A stretch of 64,000 nt of DNA from an uncultured Bacteroidales bacterium (GTDB lineage: Bacteria > Bacteroidota > Bacteroidia > Bacteroidales > FEN-979), in contig CAJAUM010000110.1 of assembly GCA_903945175.1 (NCBI GenBank), positions 62,001-126,000 of the forward strand, in the 5' to 3' direction. Position 1 is the stretch's first letter; the number at the start of each line of letters is the position of its first letter. Positions 9,655 through 18,722 of the stretch are shown piece after piece. The notes under the pieces were generated by a model. The model was not told where the DNA came from. It worked only from the letters and a program-made list of their open reading frames with translations, and did no database searches. The position numbers and the translations under genes are program-made.

Positions 9655-10512
9655 TTGACAAGAGGACAGAAAATAGAGGAGAAATTCTTCAAGGCGCTGA
9701 TGATTTTGGCGACTTACTTCATCCTTGCCATTCTTGCAATAATTATTTACAGCATTTTTGAAAAAGGACTCAGGTCCATTTCATGGGAGATGTTGACGCA
9801 AGTGCCGCAGGGTGGATATTATTATGGAAAGGGCGGAGGCATCCTGAATGCCATCCTGGGTTCGCTGGCACTTGCAGCAGGCGCCACATTGCTTGCCTTT
9901 ATCATCGGTTTGCCCGTTGCCCTTTATATCAATGTGTTTCTCATCCGGCATAAAAAAGTGATCAACGTTATTCGTTTTCTGCTTGACCTCGTATGGGGAA
10001 TTCCTTCGATCGTTTATGGTGCATTTGGGTTTTCCCTGATGATTTTTTTTGGTTTACAAACTTCCTTGCTGGCTGGTATCCTTACAGTCACCCTGTTTGT
10101 TCTTCCTATCATGATCCGCTCGATGGATGAAATCCTGCGCACAGTACCGATTGGACTACAGGAGGCAGCCTATTCACTGGGATCGAATAAATCAGAAATC
10201 GCCTTTAAAGTTTTTACGCGTCAGTCTATTTCAGGAATTATTACTGCGGTGTTGCTCTCTTTTGGTCGTGCAATCGGTGATGCTGCGGCTGTATTATTCA
10301 CTGCCGGGTATACCGATCACATGCCAAATGGCTTGCTCGAACCCGTAGCTACCCTGCCTTTGTCCATCTTTTTTCAACTTTCTTCGCCGGTGCCTGAAGT
10401 TCAAAACCGGGCTTATGCCTCAGCTTTGGTGCTGACACTAATTATATTAATCGTAAGTTTGTTTTCCCGTGGACTAGGTAAACGATATCACAAAACAAAA
10501 ATCAATTTTTAG
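9655..10512 (+). CDS. pstA: Phosphate ABC transporter permease PstA
   Basis: The second permease of the Pst importer, 285 residues with about six membrane helices. The EAA loop reads EAAYSLGSNKSEIAFKVF, and the GRAIGDAAAVLFTAGYT segment matches PstA. The start is TTG at 9655; the next in-frame methionine is residue 16, inside the run-up to the first helix, so a slightly shorter protein is possible. It lies 3 bases after pstC and 12 before pstB. Confidence 0.92.
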   Translation: MTRGQKIEEKFFKALMILATYFILAILAIIIYSIFEKGLRSISWEMLTQVPQGGYYYGKGGGILNAILGSLALAAGATLLAFIIGLPVALYINVFLIRHKKVINVIRFLLDLVWGIPSIVYGAFGFSLMIFFGLQTSLLAGILTVTLFVLPIMIRSMDEILRTVPIGLQEAAYSLGSNKSEIAFKVFTRQSISGIITAVLLSFGRAIGDAAAVLFTAGYTDHMPNGLLEPVATLPLSIFFQLSSPVPEVQNRAYASALVLTLIILIVSLFSRGLGKRYHKTKINF

Positions 10513-10524
10513 CTGGAATCAGGG

Positions 10525-11286
10525 ATGGATGATAAATCAAAAATTGAGATCAGGGACTTGAACGTATTTGCCGGGAAAACCCAGATTCTAAAGAATATCA
10601 ATATTGATATCCCTAAGAATAAAATTACGGTCATCCTAGGCCCTTCAGGATGCGGGAAAACTACCCTGCTGAAGTGCCTGAACCGGTTGACTGACCTTTA
10701 TCCGGAATTGAAGGTTAGCGGGCAGATCATGATTGACGGTAACAACATTCTGGCGGCCAAGGAAGATATCTATAAACTCAGACAACAGATGGGATTACTT
10801 TCGCAGCGCCCCTATCCGCTCCCGATGACCATCTACAACAATATCTCATATGCCCTTAAACTCAGGGGTATAAAAAATCGCAGAGAGACCCACAAACTGG
10901 TCATGCATTATCTGGAACAGGCCAATCTGTGGGATGAAATCAAAAACCGGTTGCGTGAACCGGCGTCGCGATTATCAATCGGTCAGCAACAACGCCTTTG
11001 CCTGGCACGAGGCCTGGCAGTCAATCCTGAAATTATCCTGGCCGATGAACCTACTTCTGCGCTCGATCCTATCTCAAGTCAGTTCATTGAAGAAACATTT
11101 GTAAGGCTGAAAACCGATTATACCATCGTACTGGTTACACATGTATTGCGCCAGGCGAAACGCATTGCCGACAATGTTGTCTTCATGTATCTGGGCGACG
11201 TAATCGAACAAGGCAGTGCCGAAGAGGTATTCGGAAACCCGAAGATGGAAAAGACCAGGTTTTACTTAAGCGGAACTTTTAATTAG
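10525..11286 (+). CDS. pstB: Phosphate ABC transporter ATP-binding protein PstB
   Basis: The ATPase of the Pst importer, 253 residues, cytosolic face of the inner membrane. It has Walker A GPSGCGKTT, a Q-loop (LLSQRPYPLPMTIYNN), the ABC signature LSIGQQQRLCLARG, Walker B IILADEPTSALD and an H-loop VLVTHVLRQAKR, in the correct order. It closes the pstSCAB group. An 80-base AT-rich gap follows before the GPP34 gene; I see no clear terminator there. No PhoU regulator or two-component PhoBR gene is visible nearby. Confidence 0.95.
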   Translation: MDDKSKIEIRDLNVFAGKTQILKNINIDIPKNKITVILGPSGCGKTTLLKCLNRLTDLYPELKVSGQIMIDGNNILAAKEDIYKLRQQMGLLSQRPYPLPMTIYNNISYALKLRGIKNRRETHKLVMHYLEQANLWDEIKNRLREPASRLSIGQQQRLCLARGLAVNPEIILADEPTSALDPISSQFIEETFVRLKTDYTIVLVTHVLRQAKRIADNVVFMYLGDVIEQGSAEEVFGNPKMEKTRFYLSGTFN

Positions 11287-11366
11287 TTGAATTTAGAGTG
11301 AATTTTTCTTTAATTTTATTGGCTGGATTTACTTCATGTTTGTTTGATGAATAACCCAGAAATAAT

Positions 11367-12032
11367 ATGGAATTAACATTTCTCCATAAGATTGTTCTCC
11401 TGGCGCTGGATGATAAAGGATGGTTCGGCTCCTCTGAGCATAAAATTAAGTTCGGATTGGTTGGAGCCATTCTGTTTGAACTCTATAAAATGGGAAGGAT
11501 CGGATTTCAAAATGATGAAGTGTATGTTTCCAATCCCAAATCAACGGAAAATGTGGTGCTCGACAGGGTGCTCAGTCTGATTAAAGCCACCAAAAAGCAA
11601 CGAAGCCTTCGATCGTGGATTCAGCGCATTGTTTATAAAAAACTATTCCTTCGGAAAACGATTTTAAAACAGTTGATTCAAAACAATGTAATCAGGAGAG
11701 AGGAATACAGCCTGATGATGGTCTTCTACCAGACAAAATTTCCGCTGGTAAATGTTGACCTTAAAAAGAAGCTGCAGGAGGAGATTTATACCAGCATCGT
11801 TTCCGATAAAGCCCTGTCGGATCATGACCTCATGCTGCTGGTGATAATGAATAACTGTAAAATGGTCAGGAAAAATTTCGGTGGTTACATCTATTATTTA
11901 AAAATGCGTGGAAAAATACATGAAATCACGCAGTTCAACCCGCCGAAGACAGAAACCGAGGAGGTGATCAAGTTGTTGCAGACGGCCATTTCGCGGGCAA
12001 TAATGGCTTCAAACGTTTCGATTCACATATAG
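11367..12032 (+). CDS. GPP34 (Golgi phosphoprotein 3-like) family protein
   Basis: A 221-residue protein that looks like the bacterial branch of GPP34/GOLPH3: an N-terminal LLALDDKGWF motif, then KFGLVGAILFELYKMGRI, and an all-helical remainder ending in a helix of small and hydrophobic residues. The eukaryotic relatives bind phosphatidylinositol-4-phosphate at the Golgi; the role of the bacterial ones is not settled. It has no signal peptide and may bind the inner face of the membrane. The gene follows pstB after 80 bases and its end overlaps the convergent radical SAM gene by 10 bases. Family call is reasonably sure; no function is claimed. Confidence 0.75.
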   Translation: MELTFLHKIVLLALDDKGWFGSSEHKIKFGLVGAILFELYKMGRIGFQNDEVYVSNPKSTENVVLDRVLSLIKATKKQRSLRSWIQRIVYKKLFLRKTILKQLIQNNVIRREEYSLMMVFYQTKFPLVNVDLKKKLQEEIYTSIVSDKALSDHDLMLLVIMNNCKMVRKNFGGYIYYLKMRGKIHEITQFNPPKTETEEVIKLLQTAISRAIMASNVSIHI

Positions 12033-12973
12033 TATTTTCCCTGCCAGGTATCTTGTTGCTCAAGTTCCTTTTCTACCAACCGTAAAACTGCGTCATAACG
12101 GATCAATCCCCAGGAGCTGTGATGCAAATATTTTGGAGGTACTTCACCTGAAAATCTTTCAATCACAATCGCCGGGTTGAGTTTTTCAATTAACCGGACA
12201 ATAAATTGTATATATCCCTCCAGTGTGAACTGAAAAAAGTCGCCTGGCTTTTCATTGAATTCTGTTTCCATACGGGTTCCCTTCACGATTTGCAATTGGT
12301 GAAATTTTACGGAATCAAGGGGCAGCCTGGAGATAAATCCGGTATATGCCAGCATATCTTCCTCCGTTTCACCCGGAAGCCCGAAAATAAAATGTGCACC
12401 TGTTTTTATGCCAAGGCTGTGGGTCTTCCTTATGATCTCCTTACTCAGGGCGAACCCGTGTTGACGGTTGATTCGCTCCAGTGTTTTATCATGGCATGAT
12501 TCAACACCATATTCAATCTGGATGTAGACTTTTTGAGATAGTTCCCGGAGATATTCCAGGGTGGGTTCATCAATGCAATCGGGCCTGGTGCCAATGACCA
12601 ATCCTGTCACTCCCGGATAGGTCAGCGCCTCTTCATACAATGCTTTAAGCTTGGGCAAAGGTGCGTAGGTGTTGCTGTATGGCTGAAAGTAAACAAGGTA
12701 TTTTGAGGCTTTGCGATAACGCACCAGATGAAAACGGATACCTTTTTCAATCTGACTGTAAAGCGGCTCAACGGGACTGCAATAGGAAGGATTGAAGGCA
12801 TCGTTGTTACAATAGGTACAACCTCCGACACCTTTGGTTCCATCCCGGTTGGGACAGGTAAAACCCGCATCCACCACCACCTTTTGCATTCTCCCTCCGA
12901 AGGTCTTCCGGATGTGTTCCGTGTAGGAGTTAAACCTCCGGATATGACCCCAGGGATATCGTTCGCTATTCAA
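12023..12973 (-). CDS. Radical SAM protein, TIGR01212/YhcC family
   Basis: A 316-residue protein with a radical SAM core. The iron-sulfur cluster ligands lie in the early motif CPNRDGTKGVGGCTYC, which has the long first spacing typical of the YhcC/TIGR01212 group rather than the classical CxxxCxxC. Further core motifs are GTRPDC, EYGVES and HFIFGLPGETEED. A C-terminal extension contains the VKFHQLQIVKGT segment typical of this family. Members occur beside tRNA or cofactor genes in other bacteria, but their reaction is not firmly known to me. It reads away from the peptide transporter upstream on the same strand (21-base gap) and overlaps the GPP34 gene tail to tail. Confidence 0.88.
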   Translation of the reverse strand: MNSERYPWGHIRRFNSYTEHIRKTFGGRMQKVVVDAGFTCPNRDGTKGVGGCTYCNNDAFNPSYCSPVEPLYSQIEKGIRFHLVRYRKASKYLVYFQPYSNTYAPLPKLKALYEEALTYPGVTGLVIGTRPDCIDEPTLEYLRELSQKVYIQIEYGVESCHDKTLERINRQHGFALSKEIIRKTHSLGIKTGAHFIFGLPGETEEDMLAYTGFISRLPLDSVKFHQLQIVKGTRMETEFNEKPGDFFQFTLEGYIQFIVRLIEKLNPAIVIERFSGEVPPKYLHHSSWGLIRYDAVLRLVEKELEQQDTWQGKYYM

Positions 12974-12994
12974 TATTCAAAAGAAATAACCTTT

Positions 12995-14821
12995 TTACTT
13001 TGTAGCAGCTTCCAACCTTTTCATGATCGAGAAGATAAAGACCGCTGACAGAATACAACACACAATAAAGATTGCCCATAGCTGCCACAGGTCAAGGACT
13101 CCCCAGAATTTACTTCCAACAAAAAGGAATTTATTTCCGACAGCAGTTGCCAGCAACCAGCCTCCTTGCATAAGGCCCTGAAAGCGGGGAGGGGCGACTT
13201 TGGAGACAAATGACAGACCCATGGGGCTTAGAAAAAGCTCGGCAATGGTAAGAATCAGGTAGCTGCTGATTAGCCAGTACGGGGCTACGCGTGAACTATC
13301 GGGAACCGGGTTGTACTTTGTAACGCCTGATGGGTCAACATATTGCAGTTCGTGAGGGGATATAAGTCCCAACGAAGCAACCAGGATGACAATAAACCCA
13401 ATCGCAGCGATAATCATCCCGATGCCAATCTTTTTCGGCGCCGATGGCTCAAGATTTTTCTTATTCAGCCAGGCGAAAACACCCATCACAGGGAAGGTGA
13501 GCGATACGATGAACAAGGGGTTGAACGACTGAAATACTTCAGGGGCAATGGGATTTAAGGCATTGTACTGGGTGATGAAATAATAGGTGAGTCCGCCCAG
13601 AACAACAAACATTGCACCACCTATCAGGCGAAGGGTTGTATTCTTCCTGAATAAAAGAACAAAACCGGCTACCGCACCAATAAAGGCCAGTATTGACTCA
13701 AGATTGAAGAAAATATTGGTGAAGGGGGCGACCTCTTTAACTGTATAATCGCGGGCAAAGAAAGTTAGCGTTAACCCATTTTGATGGAACGACATCCAGA
13801 AAAAAATGACGACGATAAAAACCATAATCAATGAGGTGACCCTGGGTCTCTCCTCCTTGGTTGACACCTGGAACATGATGGCAATAAATCCGATAAACAG
13901 GCCGACTGCAGCGCCTAGAGCGGCAGCATCCTTTACGGTGTTTCTTAGCAGGAAGTAAAAGATCACTGAAGTGGTTATCATTAACCCGCCGCCCAGAAGG
14001 AAACTGACAAGATTGGTGTTTGCTTTTGGTTTACTGGCATCGTCAGCTTTTATAACTTTTTCTACGCTGGGTAAAAACTTGTTAAAAATGATGTAGACCA
14101 GTAAAGATAATACCATCGCTCCGGCGGCAATTCCAAATGCATAATTGTACCCTCTTGAAAATGCATCGATGTAATTCTGTGCAAAAGTGCCAAGATCAGC
14201 AACAGACATGCCACTAACTTTATCTGCCAATTCCTGGAATTTGGACATATCCTGCAGGGTGCCTTTCTGATAGGCATGACACATGGCCGGCAAACTTCCA
14301 TCGTGCATGAAACCCTGCGTTTTGAGGAACCAGTTACGTATTCCGGTAGCAACAAAAGGGGCAAAGAAGGCTCCGATATTGATCCCCATGTAAAAGATCA
14401 TGAAGGCCGAATCGCGTACCTTTGAATACTTCGGATCGTCGTACAACTGACCGACAACGGCCTGCAAATTGCCTTTAAATAAACCATTTCCAAATGCAAT
14501 GGTAAATAAGCCTATAAGTGTTATCGCAAGTGGATTGCCCGGGAGTGACATGATCACATATCCCATAAACATAACAATGATTCCGCCAAGAATGACAGTT
14601 TTGTACTTCCGGGTAGCATCGGCTAAAATACCACCCACAAGGGCAAGCGCATAGATGCCAAAGTAAAACCAGCTGTAATAACTTCCGGCCTCTTCTTCTG
14701 ATAAGCCATATTTGGCTTGAAGAAACAAGACAAGAATTGCCATCATGGTGTAGAAACCGAAACGTTCGCCCATGTTAGAAAAAAACGCTACAAAGAGCCC
14801 TTTGGGATGTCCTTTAAACAT
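12995..14821 (-). CDS. POT/PTR family peptide MFS transporter
   Basis: An inner-membrane carrier of about 608 residues with roughly 14 hydrophobic helices, related to proton-coupled di/tripeptide transporters (DtpA, PepT). The family signature FYMGINIGAFFAPFVATGIR is clear. The ATG at 14821 is chosen: an in-frame start at 14875 would overlap the -7 promoter element, and the family begins near KGLFVAFF. The helix 1 motif that is normally ExxER reads NMGER here (residues 16-20), so the first glutamate is missing. A large loop near residues 170-210 and an extra helical pair are as in bacterial POTs. Substrate is inferred. Confidence 0.9.
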   Translation of the reverse strand: MFKGHPKGLFVAFFSNMGERFGFYTMMAILVLFLQAKYGLSEEEAGSYYSWFYFGIYALALVGGILADATRKYKTVILGGIIVMFMGYVIMSLPGNPLAITLIGLFTIAFGNGLFKGNLQAVVGQLYDDPKYSKVRDSAFMIFYMGINIGAFFAPFVATGIRNWFLKTQGFMHDGSLPAMCHAYQKGTLQDMSKFQELADKVSGMSVADLGTFAQNYIDAFSRGYNYAFGIAAGAMVLSLLVYIIFNKFLPSVEKVIKADDASKPKANTNLVSFLLGGGLMITTSVIFYFLLRNTVKDAAALGAAVGLFIGFIAIMFQVSTKEERPRVTSLIMVFIVVIFFWMSFHQNGLTLTFFARDYTVKEVAPFTNIFFNLESILAFIGAVAGFVLLFRKNTTLRLIGGAMFVVLGGLTYYFITQYNALNPIAPEVFQSFNPLFIVSLTFPVMGVFAWLNKKNLEPSAPKKIGIGMIIAAIGFIVILVASLGLISPHELQYVDPSGVTKYNPVPDSSRVAPYWLISSYLILTIAELFLSPMGLSFVSKVAPPRFQGLMQGGWLLATAVGNKFLFVGSKFWGVLDLWQLWAIFIVCCILSAVFIFSIMKRLEAATK

Positions 14822-14872
14822 AATTGGTATATTTTTGGTGAATAATGCTGTGATATTCTTCGATGTACATTG

Positions 14873-14903
14873 CAAAAATAGTCAAATTTGCATACCGTCC
14901 AAA
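14873..14903 (-). promoter_or_regulatory. Bacteroidota -33/-7 promoter for the peptide transporter
   Basis: Read on the minus strand, TTTG (14900-14903) and TATTTTTG (14873-14880) are separated by 19 bases, matching the Bacteroidota consensus TTTG-N19-21-TAnnTTTG. The spacer contains the 8-base palindrome CAAATTTG at 14883-14890. The -7 box lies about 50 bases before the ATG at 14821. Confidence 0.7.
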
Positions 14904-14985
14904 CCATCGCCGTTAAATAGAGATTTTTACAATTTTTTTACGTAATAGTGTAATGTTTTAATCGGAGCATCGTCTTCTCTCTCAT

Positions 14986-15501
14986 ATGGACCTCCAGGAA
15001 TTTCAGAAAACGGTTTACCCGCTGAAAAATAAACTCTTCCGCTTTGCAAAACGCATGCTTGATCAAACAGAAGAGGCCGAAGATGTTGTCCAGGATGTTT
15101 TTATAAAACTTTGGAACCGGCGCGATAAACTTGATGAATACCGGAGTGTTGAAGCGCTGGCCATGACGACGACTAAAAACTTATGCCTTGACAAAATCAG
15201 GGCCGTGCGTTACCCGATCGAAAATATGGAAAACCATCGCCAGTTCATTGAAAATTTACCGGATGAAACCAAAGCCGATCATTCAGATCTGATCCAAGGG
15301 ATTCATGCAGCCATAAAATATCTACCCGAACAGCAACAGATGATCCTTCATCTGAGGGATATCGAGGGGTACGAATATGATAAGATGGCCGAGATTCTGG
15401 AGATGAATGAAAATGCCATCCGGGTGGCGCTGTCGCGCGCCAGGAAACGCGTTCGTGAACTGCTGACTAATTCAAAAGCATATGCATACCAAAGGAATTG
15501 A
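14986..15501 (+). CDS. ECF-type RNA polymerase sigma factor
   Basis: A 171-residue sigma-70 family protein of the extracytoplasmic-function group. Region 2 shows EEAEDVVQDVFIKLWNRRD (about 26-48), used for the -10 element and core binding; region 4 shows LPEQQQMILHLRDIEGYEYDKMAEIL followed by the recognition helix MNENAIRVALSRARKRVRE. Its last 20 bases overlap the next gene, which encodes a one-pass membrane protein, so the pair looks like a sigma/anti-sigma unit. Which genes it controls cannot be seen. Confidence 0.93.
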   Translation: MDLQEFQKTVYPLKNKLFRFAKRMLDQTEEAEDVVQDVFIKLWNRRDKLDEYRSVEALAMTTTKNLCLDKIRAVRYPIENMENHRQFIENLPDETKADHSDLIQGIHAAIKYLPEQQQMILHLRDIEGYEYDKMAEILEMNENAIRVALSRARKRVRELLTNSKAYAYQRN

Positions 15502-16057
15502 AGAGTTGCTTGACAAGTTTTACGAAGGGAATACCACCCTTCAGGAAGAACATATCCTTCGGGACTTTTTCCGCAATCCGGATGTACCTGACCATCTGAA
15601 GTCCCATCAGAAGATGTTCATTTTCTTTTTGGATGAACAGCAGACACAAATAGATGACCCCGCCTTTGAGCAAAAATTAACGACCCTTTTAACTGACCAG
15701 CCGGTGAAAATCTTACAGATTTCATCCAAGGCAAACCGAAACAACTTTATATTCATCACCACCATTGCTGCGACCATTTTGCTGCTCATTGGCTTGTTTG
15801 TTACCTATAACCAGGATATATTCAAAAAGGATAAATCTCTTCATGCTACTGCAAATCAGGAATTGGCCTTTGCCGAAGCCAGTGAAGCGCTGTTGATTGT
15901 TTCTTCAAACCTGAATGCCGGATTAATGCAGGTCGAGCATCTGCAAATGGTCGATAAGGCCATGAAAAATATACAACTCTTCGACAGATTTTATCAATAC
16001 CAATCCATAATTATTAACCCGGACGAAATCCAACAAAAGTCCATTAATCCCAAATAA
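15482..16057 (+). CDS. One-pass membrane protein, probable anti-sigma factor
   Basis: A 191-residue protein that I do not recognise by strict signature. Residues 1-80 are charged and helical (MHTKGIEELLDKFYEG, DFFRNPDVPDHLKSHQKMF), which resembles the short N-terminal region of Bacteroidota anti-sigma proteins. A hydrophobic helix follows at about residues 83-103, and the rest should lie outside the cytoplasm. The start codon lies inside the end of the sigma-factor gene, so the two are translationally coupled. This layout is the main reason for the anti-sigma call. It has no zinc-binding HxxxCxxC motif. Confidence 0.65.
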   Translation: MHTKGIEELLDKFYEGNTTLQEEHILRDFFRNPDVPDHLKSHQKMFIFFLDEQQTQIDDPAFEQKLTTLLTDQPVKILQISSKANRNNFIFITTIAATILLLIGLFVTYNQDIFKKDKSLHATANQELAFAEASEALLIVSSNLNAGLMQVEHLQMVDKAMKNIQLFDRFYQYQSIIINPDEIQQKSINPK

Positions 16058-16059
16058 CC

Positions 16060-16614
16060 ATGAAAAAGTTGATTTTAAGTTTAGTTTGCACGGTATTCCT
16101 GATGGTTCCATTCCTCTCGAATGCCCAGAGCCCGATTGACAAAGTGTTTGACAAATATGCCAGCCAGGAGGGATTTACAACGGTGAATATCTCCAAAGAG
16201 CTCTTCCATATGATGGTACAGATAGGACAGGGAGATTCGAAAGATACCAGCATGGTTGAAATGAAAAAAATGATGGAACAACTTACCGGTCTCAAGGTGC
16301 TTACCTTCTCCTTCGATTCCACAAAATTGGTGAAAGCCGTCTCGGTTTACAATGAATTTGCGGGTGTTTTCCCTGCCAGTCAATACAAAGAGCTTATGAC
16401 GGTAAACGAAGGACGTCAGAATATCAAATTCATGACAAAGCAGGATGCCAGTGGTAAAATTAATGAGATGGTGATGCTGATGAAAGACAAAAAGGAAGTA
16501 GCTGTGCTCAGCCTGACTGGGAATATTGACCTTTCTACCGTTTCAAAGCTTTCAAAAGGCATGAATATCAAGGGAATGGAAGGATTGCATAAAATGAACA
16601 AACACCAGCATTGA
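16060..16614 (+). CDS. DUF4252 family secreted protein
   Basis: A 184-residue protein with a signal peptide (cleavage near SNAQ). The mature part matches DUF4252: an early FDKYASQEGFTTVNISKELF segment, a central LTGLKVLTF strand, and the closing VAVLSLTGNIDLSTVSKLSK repeat-like strand-helix. Such proteins are common in Bacteroidota, often next to sigma/anti-sigma genes, but no molecular role is established that I know of. The start lies 2 bases after the preceding gene, so it is the third cistron of the sigma-factor operon. Eight bases separate its stop from the convergent barrel gene. Confidence 0.85.
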   Translation: MKKLILSLVCTVFLMVPFLSNAQSPIDKVFDKYASQEGFTTVNISKELFHMMVQIGQGDSKDTSMVEMKKMMEQLTGLKVLTFSFDSTKLVKAVSVYNEFAGVFPASQYKELMTVNEGRQNIKFMTKQDASGKINEMVMLMKDKKEVAVLSLTGNIDLSTVSKLSKGMNIKGMEGLHKMNKHQH

Positions 16615-16622
16615 AAACGGTT

Positions 16623-18713
16623 CTAAATCCTGAAAAGTAATTGCACAGTTACATCGCTGCGCACATTTCCGGATATCTGATCAAGCCCGGTGCCAATAAC
16701 ATCCCGATCAGTGTAATAACTGATTCCACCTTTGATCCAGAAATCGATCTTTTTAGTAATTCCAAATTTCAGAACAACACAGCTTCTGATACCTTTCCCC
16801 TGGTATGCAGGAACGGAATACCCATAAAGAACCTCTGGTTCATACACATAAATTCTTGAAGCATAATCAGGAATGTCAAACAGCACAAAACGAAATATGA
16901 TGTCTTCCATCCATTTCAGCGATTCAAAATGGGCCTCCTGATAAACAAGGTATCCATATGGGCGTTTCATGGTTGCTTCACCTGACTCCTTCACCTCAAT
17001 GCGGGTCTTCAACGAAAACCGGGAACCAGTGATCCAGTCAATATTGAAACGGTAGCTCCTGGTAATATGATCAACGAGATTACCCATGATTTGATTTTTC
17101 CCTTCAGCCCCATTGGCCTGAATATTTTTCTGATAAAACCGGAAACCAACCAATACATTCCCGGAGGCCTGCCATGTTGCCATTACACCGAATTCCTCTC
17201 CGTGGGTAGGGGCATCAACCCGGTATTTCATCCAGGGAAAGCTGAACAGATCGAAATATCCTGAAAGATTGAATTTTGGGTGAATCGTTGCATTTACTGC
17301 AGCATATATGCCCTGCTCATTGGCATTCAGACTGTTTTGTCCAAAAGCGTTGGAGAATAAATTCTGGTATTCTGGTTGGTAATTTCTGTAAATCAACGTG
17401 ATGCAGATTCTGGGATCGGGAGTGATTGTCGCACCTGAAATCCATGCCATCCCCTGGTTTTGGCTCCTGCTCACTTCACCGAACAGATATAGCCTCCGGT
17501 ATCTCACCTGATAATCCAGCCCCAAGTTGATGTTTTGATCGCCGCGAAAGCCGAATTGATTGTAGGGATGTACCTTTGGAATCAATGGGGAGGCGTATTT
17601 GCTAAAAATGCCTGTCAACCCTATCTTAAAGCCCAGTTGCTGGTTTAAAGCCATGCTGAAGTTGATGTTCCCGCCACAAATTAATTCCCTTACCGCGTTC
17701 CTTTTTTTCAACTCTGCTGCGTTACGGTGATATCCGGAACCAATGAACGAGCTAACCTCATCCACCGCCAAGGAATTGGTGTCAAAAAGAGCAATGGTTG
17801 CATCACGGGCGTGATAGGAGGCAAATGCACTGATTTCGATGTGCTTTATTTTAAGGGTCGCCGACAGACCACGTAAATAGGAGCCCTCATTCATGCCCAA
17901 GGCTGGACGGAATCCGGAACCCATGGGAATATTCATTGAAAACCCTGGGACAGACCCCAGTGAAAGGCCGGAACCAAAGGTCAATCCTTGCCCCCAGGAT
18001 GCCCGAAAATTCCCTATAATCAACCTTTTCAGAATTCCAACGTTTTGTAAACTTAAACAGGCAGCGTAAAAATCCATCCCCGATTTTTGTGCCCCGCGAA
18101 AAAATTGTTCTCCCGGATCTTTTTCACCAGCGAGGCCTATCTTTATTTTATCAAACCAGGTATAGGTATATCGGAAATAATATCGCTGAGGACTCCCCAG
18201 GTAATATGAATCCGGTTTGATCGCCTCGATCGAATCATTGATCAGGTATCCCTGCGATCGTGGAAAGACCTGTCCGTAGCGCAACAAAAGGTCGTGATGC
18301 CCGAATCGGATCAGGTTCTTTGGCGTTGGGGAGGGGACACGCGAAGGCGCTGAAATAGAGATGTAGGGAAGGATTTTTTGTATTAGCACGGAATCAAATT
18401 CGGGAATTGACTGAAGTTCGTATTCAGACAGTACCTCCCCGTATGTTTTTAGATAATCGAGAAGGCCTTTACGTTGAACAGATGTTAGGTAAGGGATTGT
18501 ATTGATCTCCTCTTCGTTGATATTGTTAATGTTAATTGGGCTCCCGGAAAGCTCCGTCAGCTCCTCAAGAATCTCAGCGTAATCAAGCTCCGTTTCAAGT
18601 ATTTCTGCTGATTTCTCAATCTGATCTCCAAGTTGTTCCACCTGCCCTGTCAACATCGCCGGAATGACCGAAAAAATGAAAACCCCAATGATTATCTGAT
18701 GGATCCTTGACAT
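16623..18713 (-). CDS. Outer-membrane barrel protein with N-terminal helix-hairpin-helix repeats
   Basis: A 696-residue secreted protein. After a signal peptide, residues about 40-120 hold two helix-hairpin-helix segments (INNINEEEINTIPYLTSVQR and YELQSIPEFDSVLIQKILPY) of the ComEA type, which in other proteins bind DNA or act as protein connectors. The remaining 550 residues are alternating aromatic strands ending in VTVQLLFRI, as expected of a beta barrel with a C-terminal phenylalanine-containing strand. It probably sits in the outer membrane with the hairpins in the periplasm. It follows the PorV-like gene by 9 bases on the same strand. Role unknown; DNA uptake or outer-membrane complex assembly are only ideas. 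Confidence 0.78.
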   Translation of the reverse strand: MSRIHQIIIGVFIFSVIPAMLTGQVEQLGDQIEKSAEILETELDYAEILEELTELSGSPININNINEEEINTIPYLTSVQRKGLLDYLKTYGEVLSEYELQSIPEFDSVLIQKILPYISISAPSRVPSPTPKNLIRFGHHDLLLRYGQVFPRSQGYLINDSIEAIKPDSYYLGSPQRYYFRYTYTWFDKIKIGLAGEKDPGEQFFRGAQKSGMDFYAACLSLQNVGILKRLIIGNFRASWGQGLTFGSGLSLGSVPGFSMNIPMGSGFRPALGMNEGSYLRGLSATLKIKHIEISAFASYHARDATIALFDTNSLAVDEVSSFIGSGYHRNAAELKKRNAVRELICGGNINFSMALNQQLGFKIGLTGIFSKYASPLIPKVHPYNQFGFRGDQNINLGLDYQVRYRRLYLFGEVSRSQNQGMAWISGATITPDPRICITLIYRNYQPEYQNLFSNAFGQNSLNANEQGIYAAVNATIHPKFNLSGYFDLFSFPWMKYRVDAPTHGEEFGVMATWQASGNVLVGFRFYQKNIQANGAEGKNQIMGNLVDHITRSYRFNIDWITGSRFSLKTRIEVKESGEATMKRPYGYLVYQEAHFESLKWMEDIIFRFVLFDIPDYASRIYVYEPEVLYGYSVPAYQGKGIRSCVVLKFGITKKIDFWIKGGISYYTDRDVIGTGLDQISGNVRSDVTVQLLFRI

Positions 18714-18722
18714 CGTTTGCCC

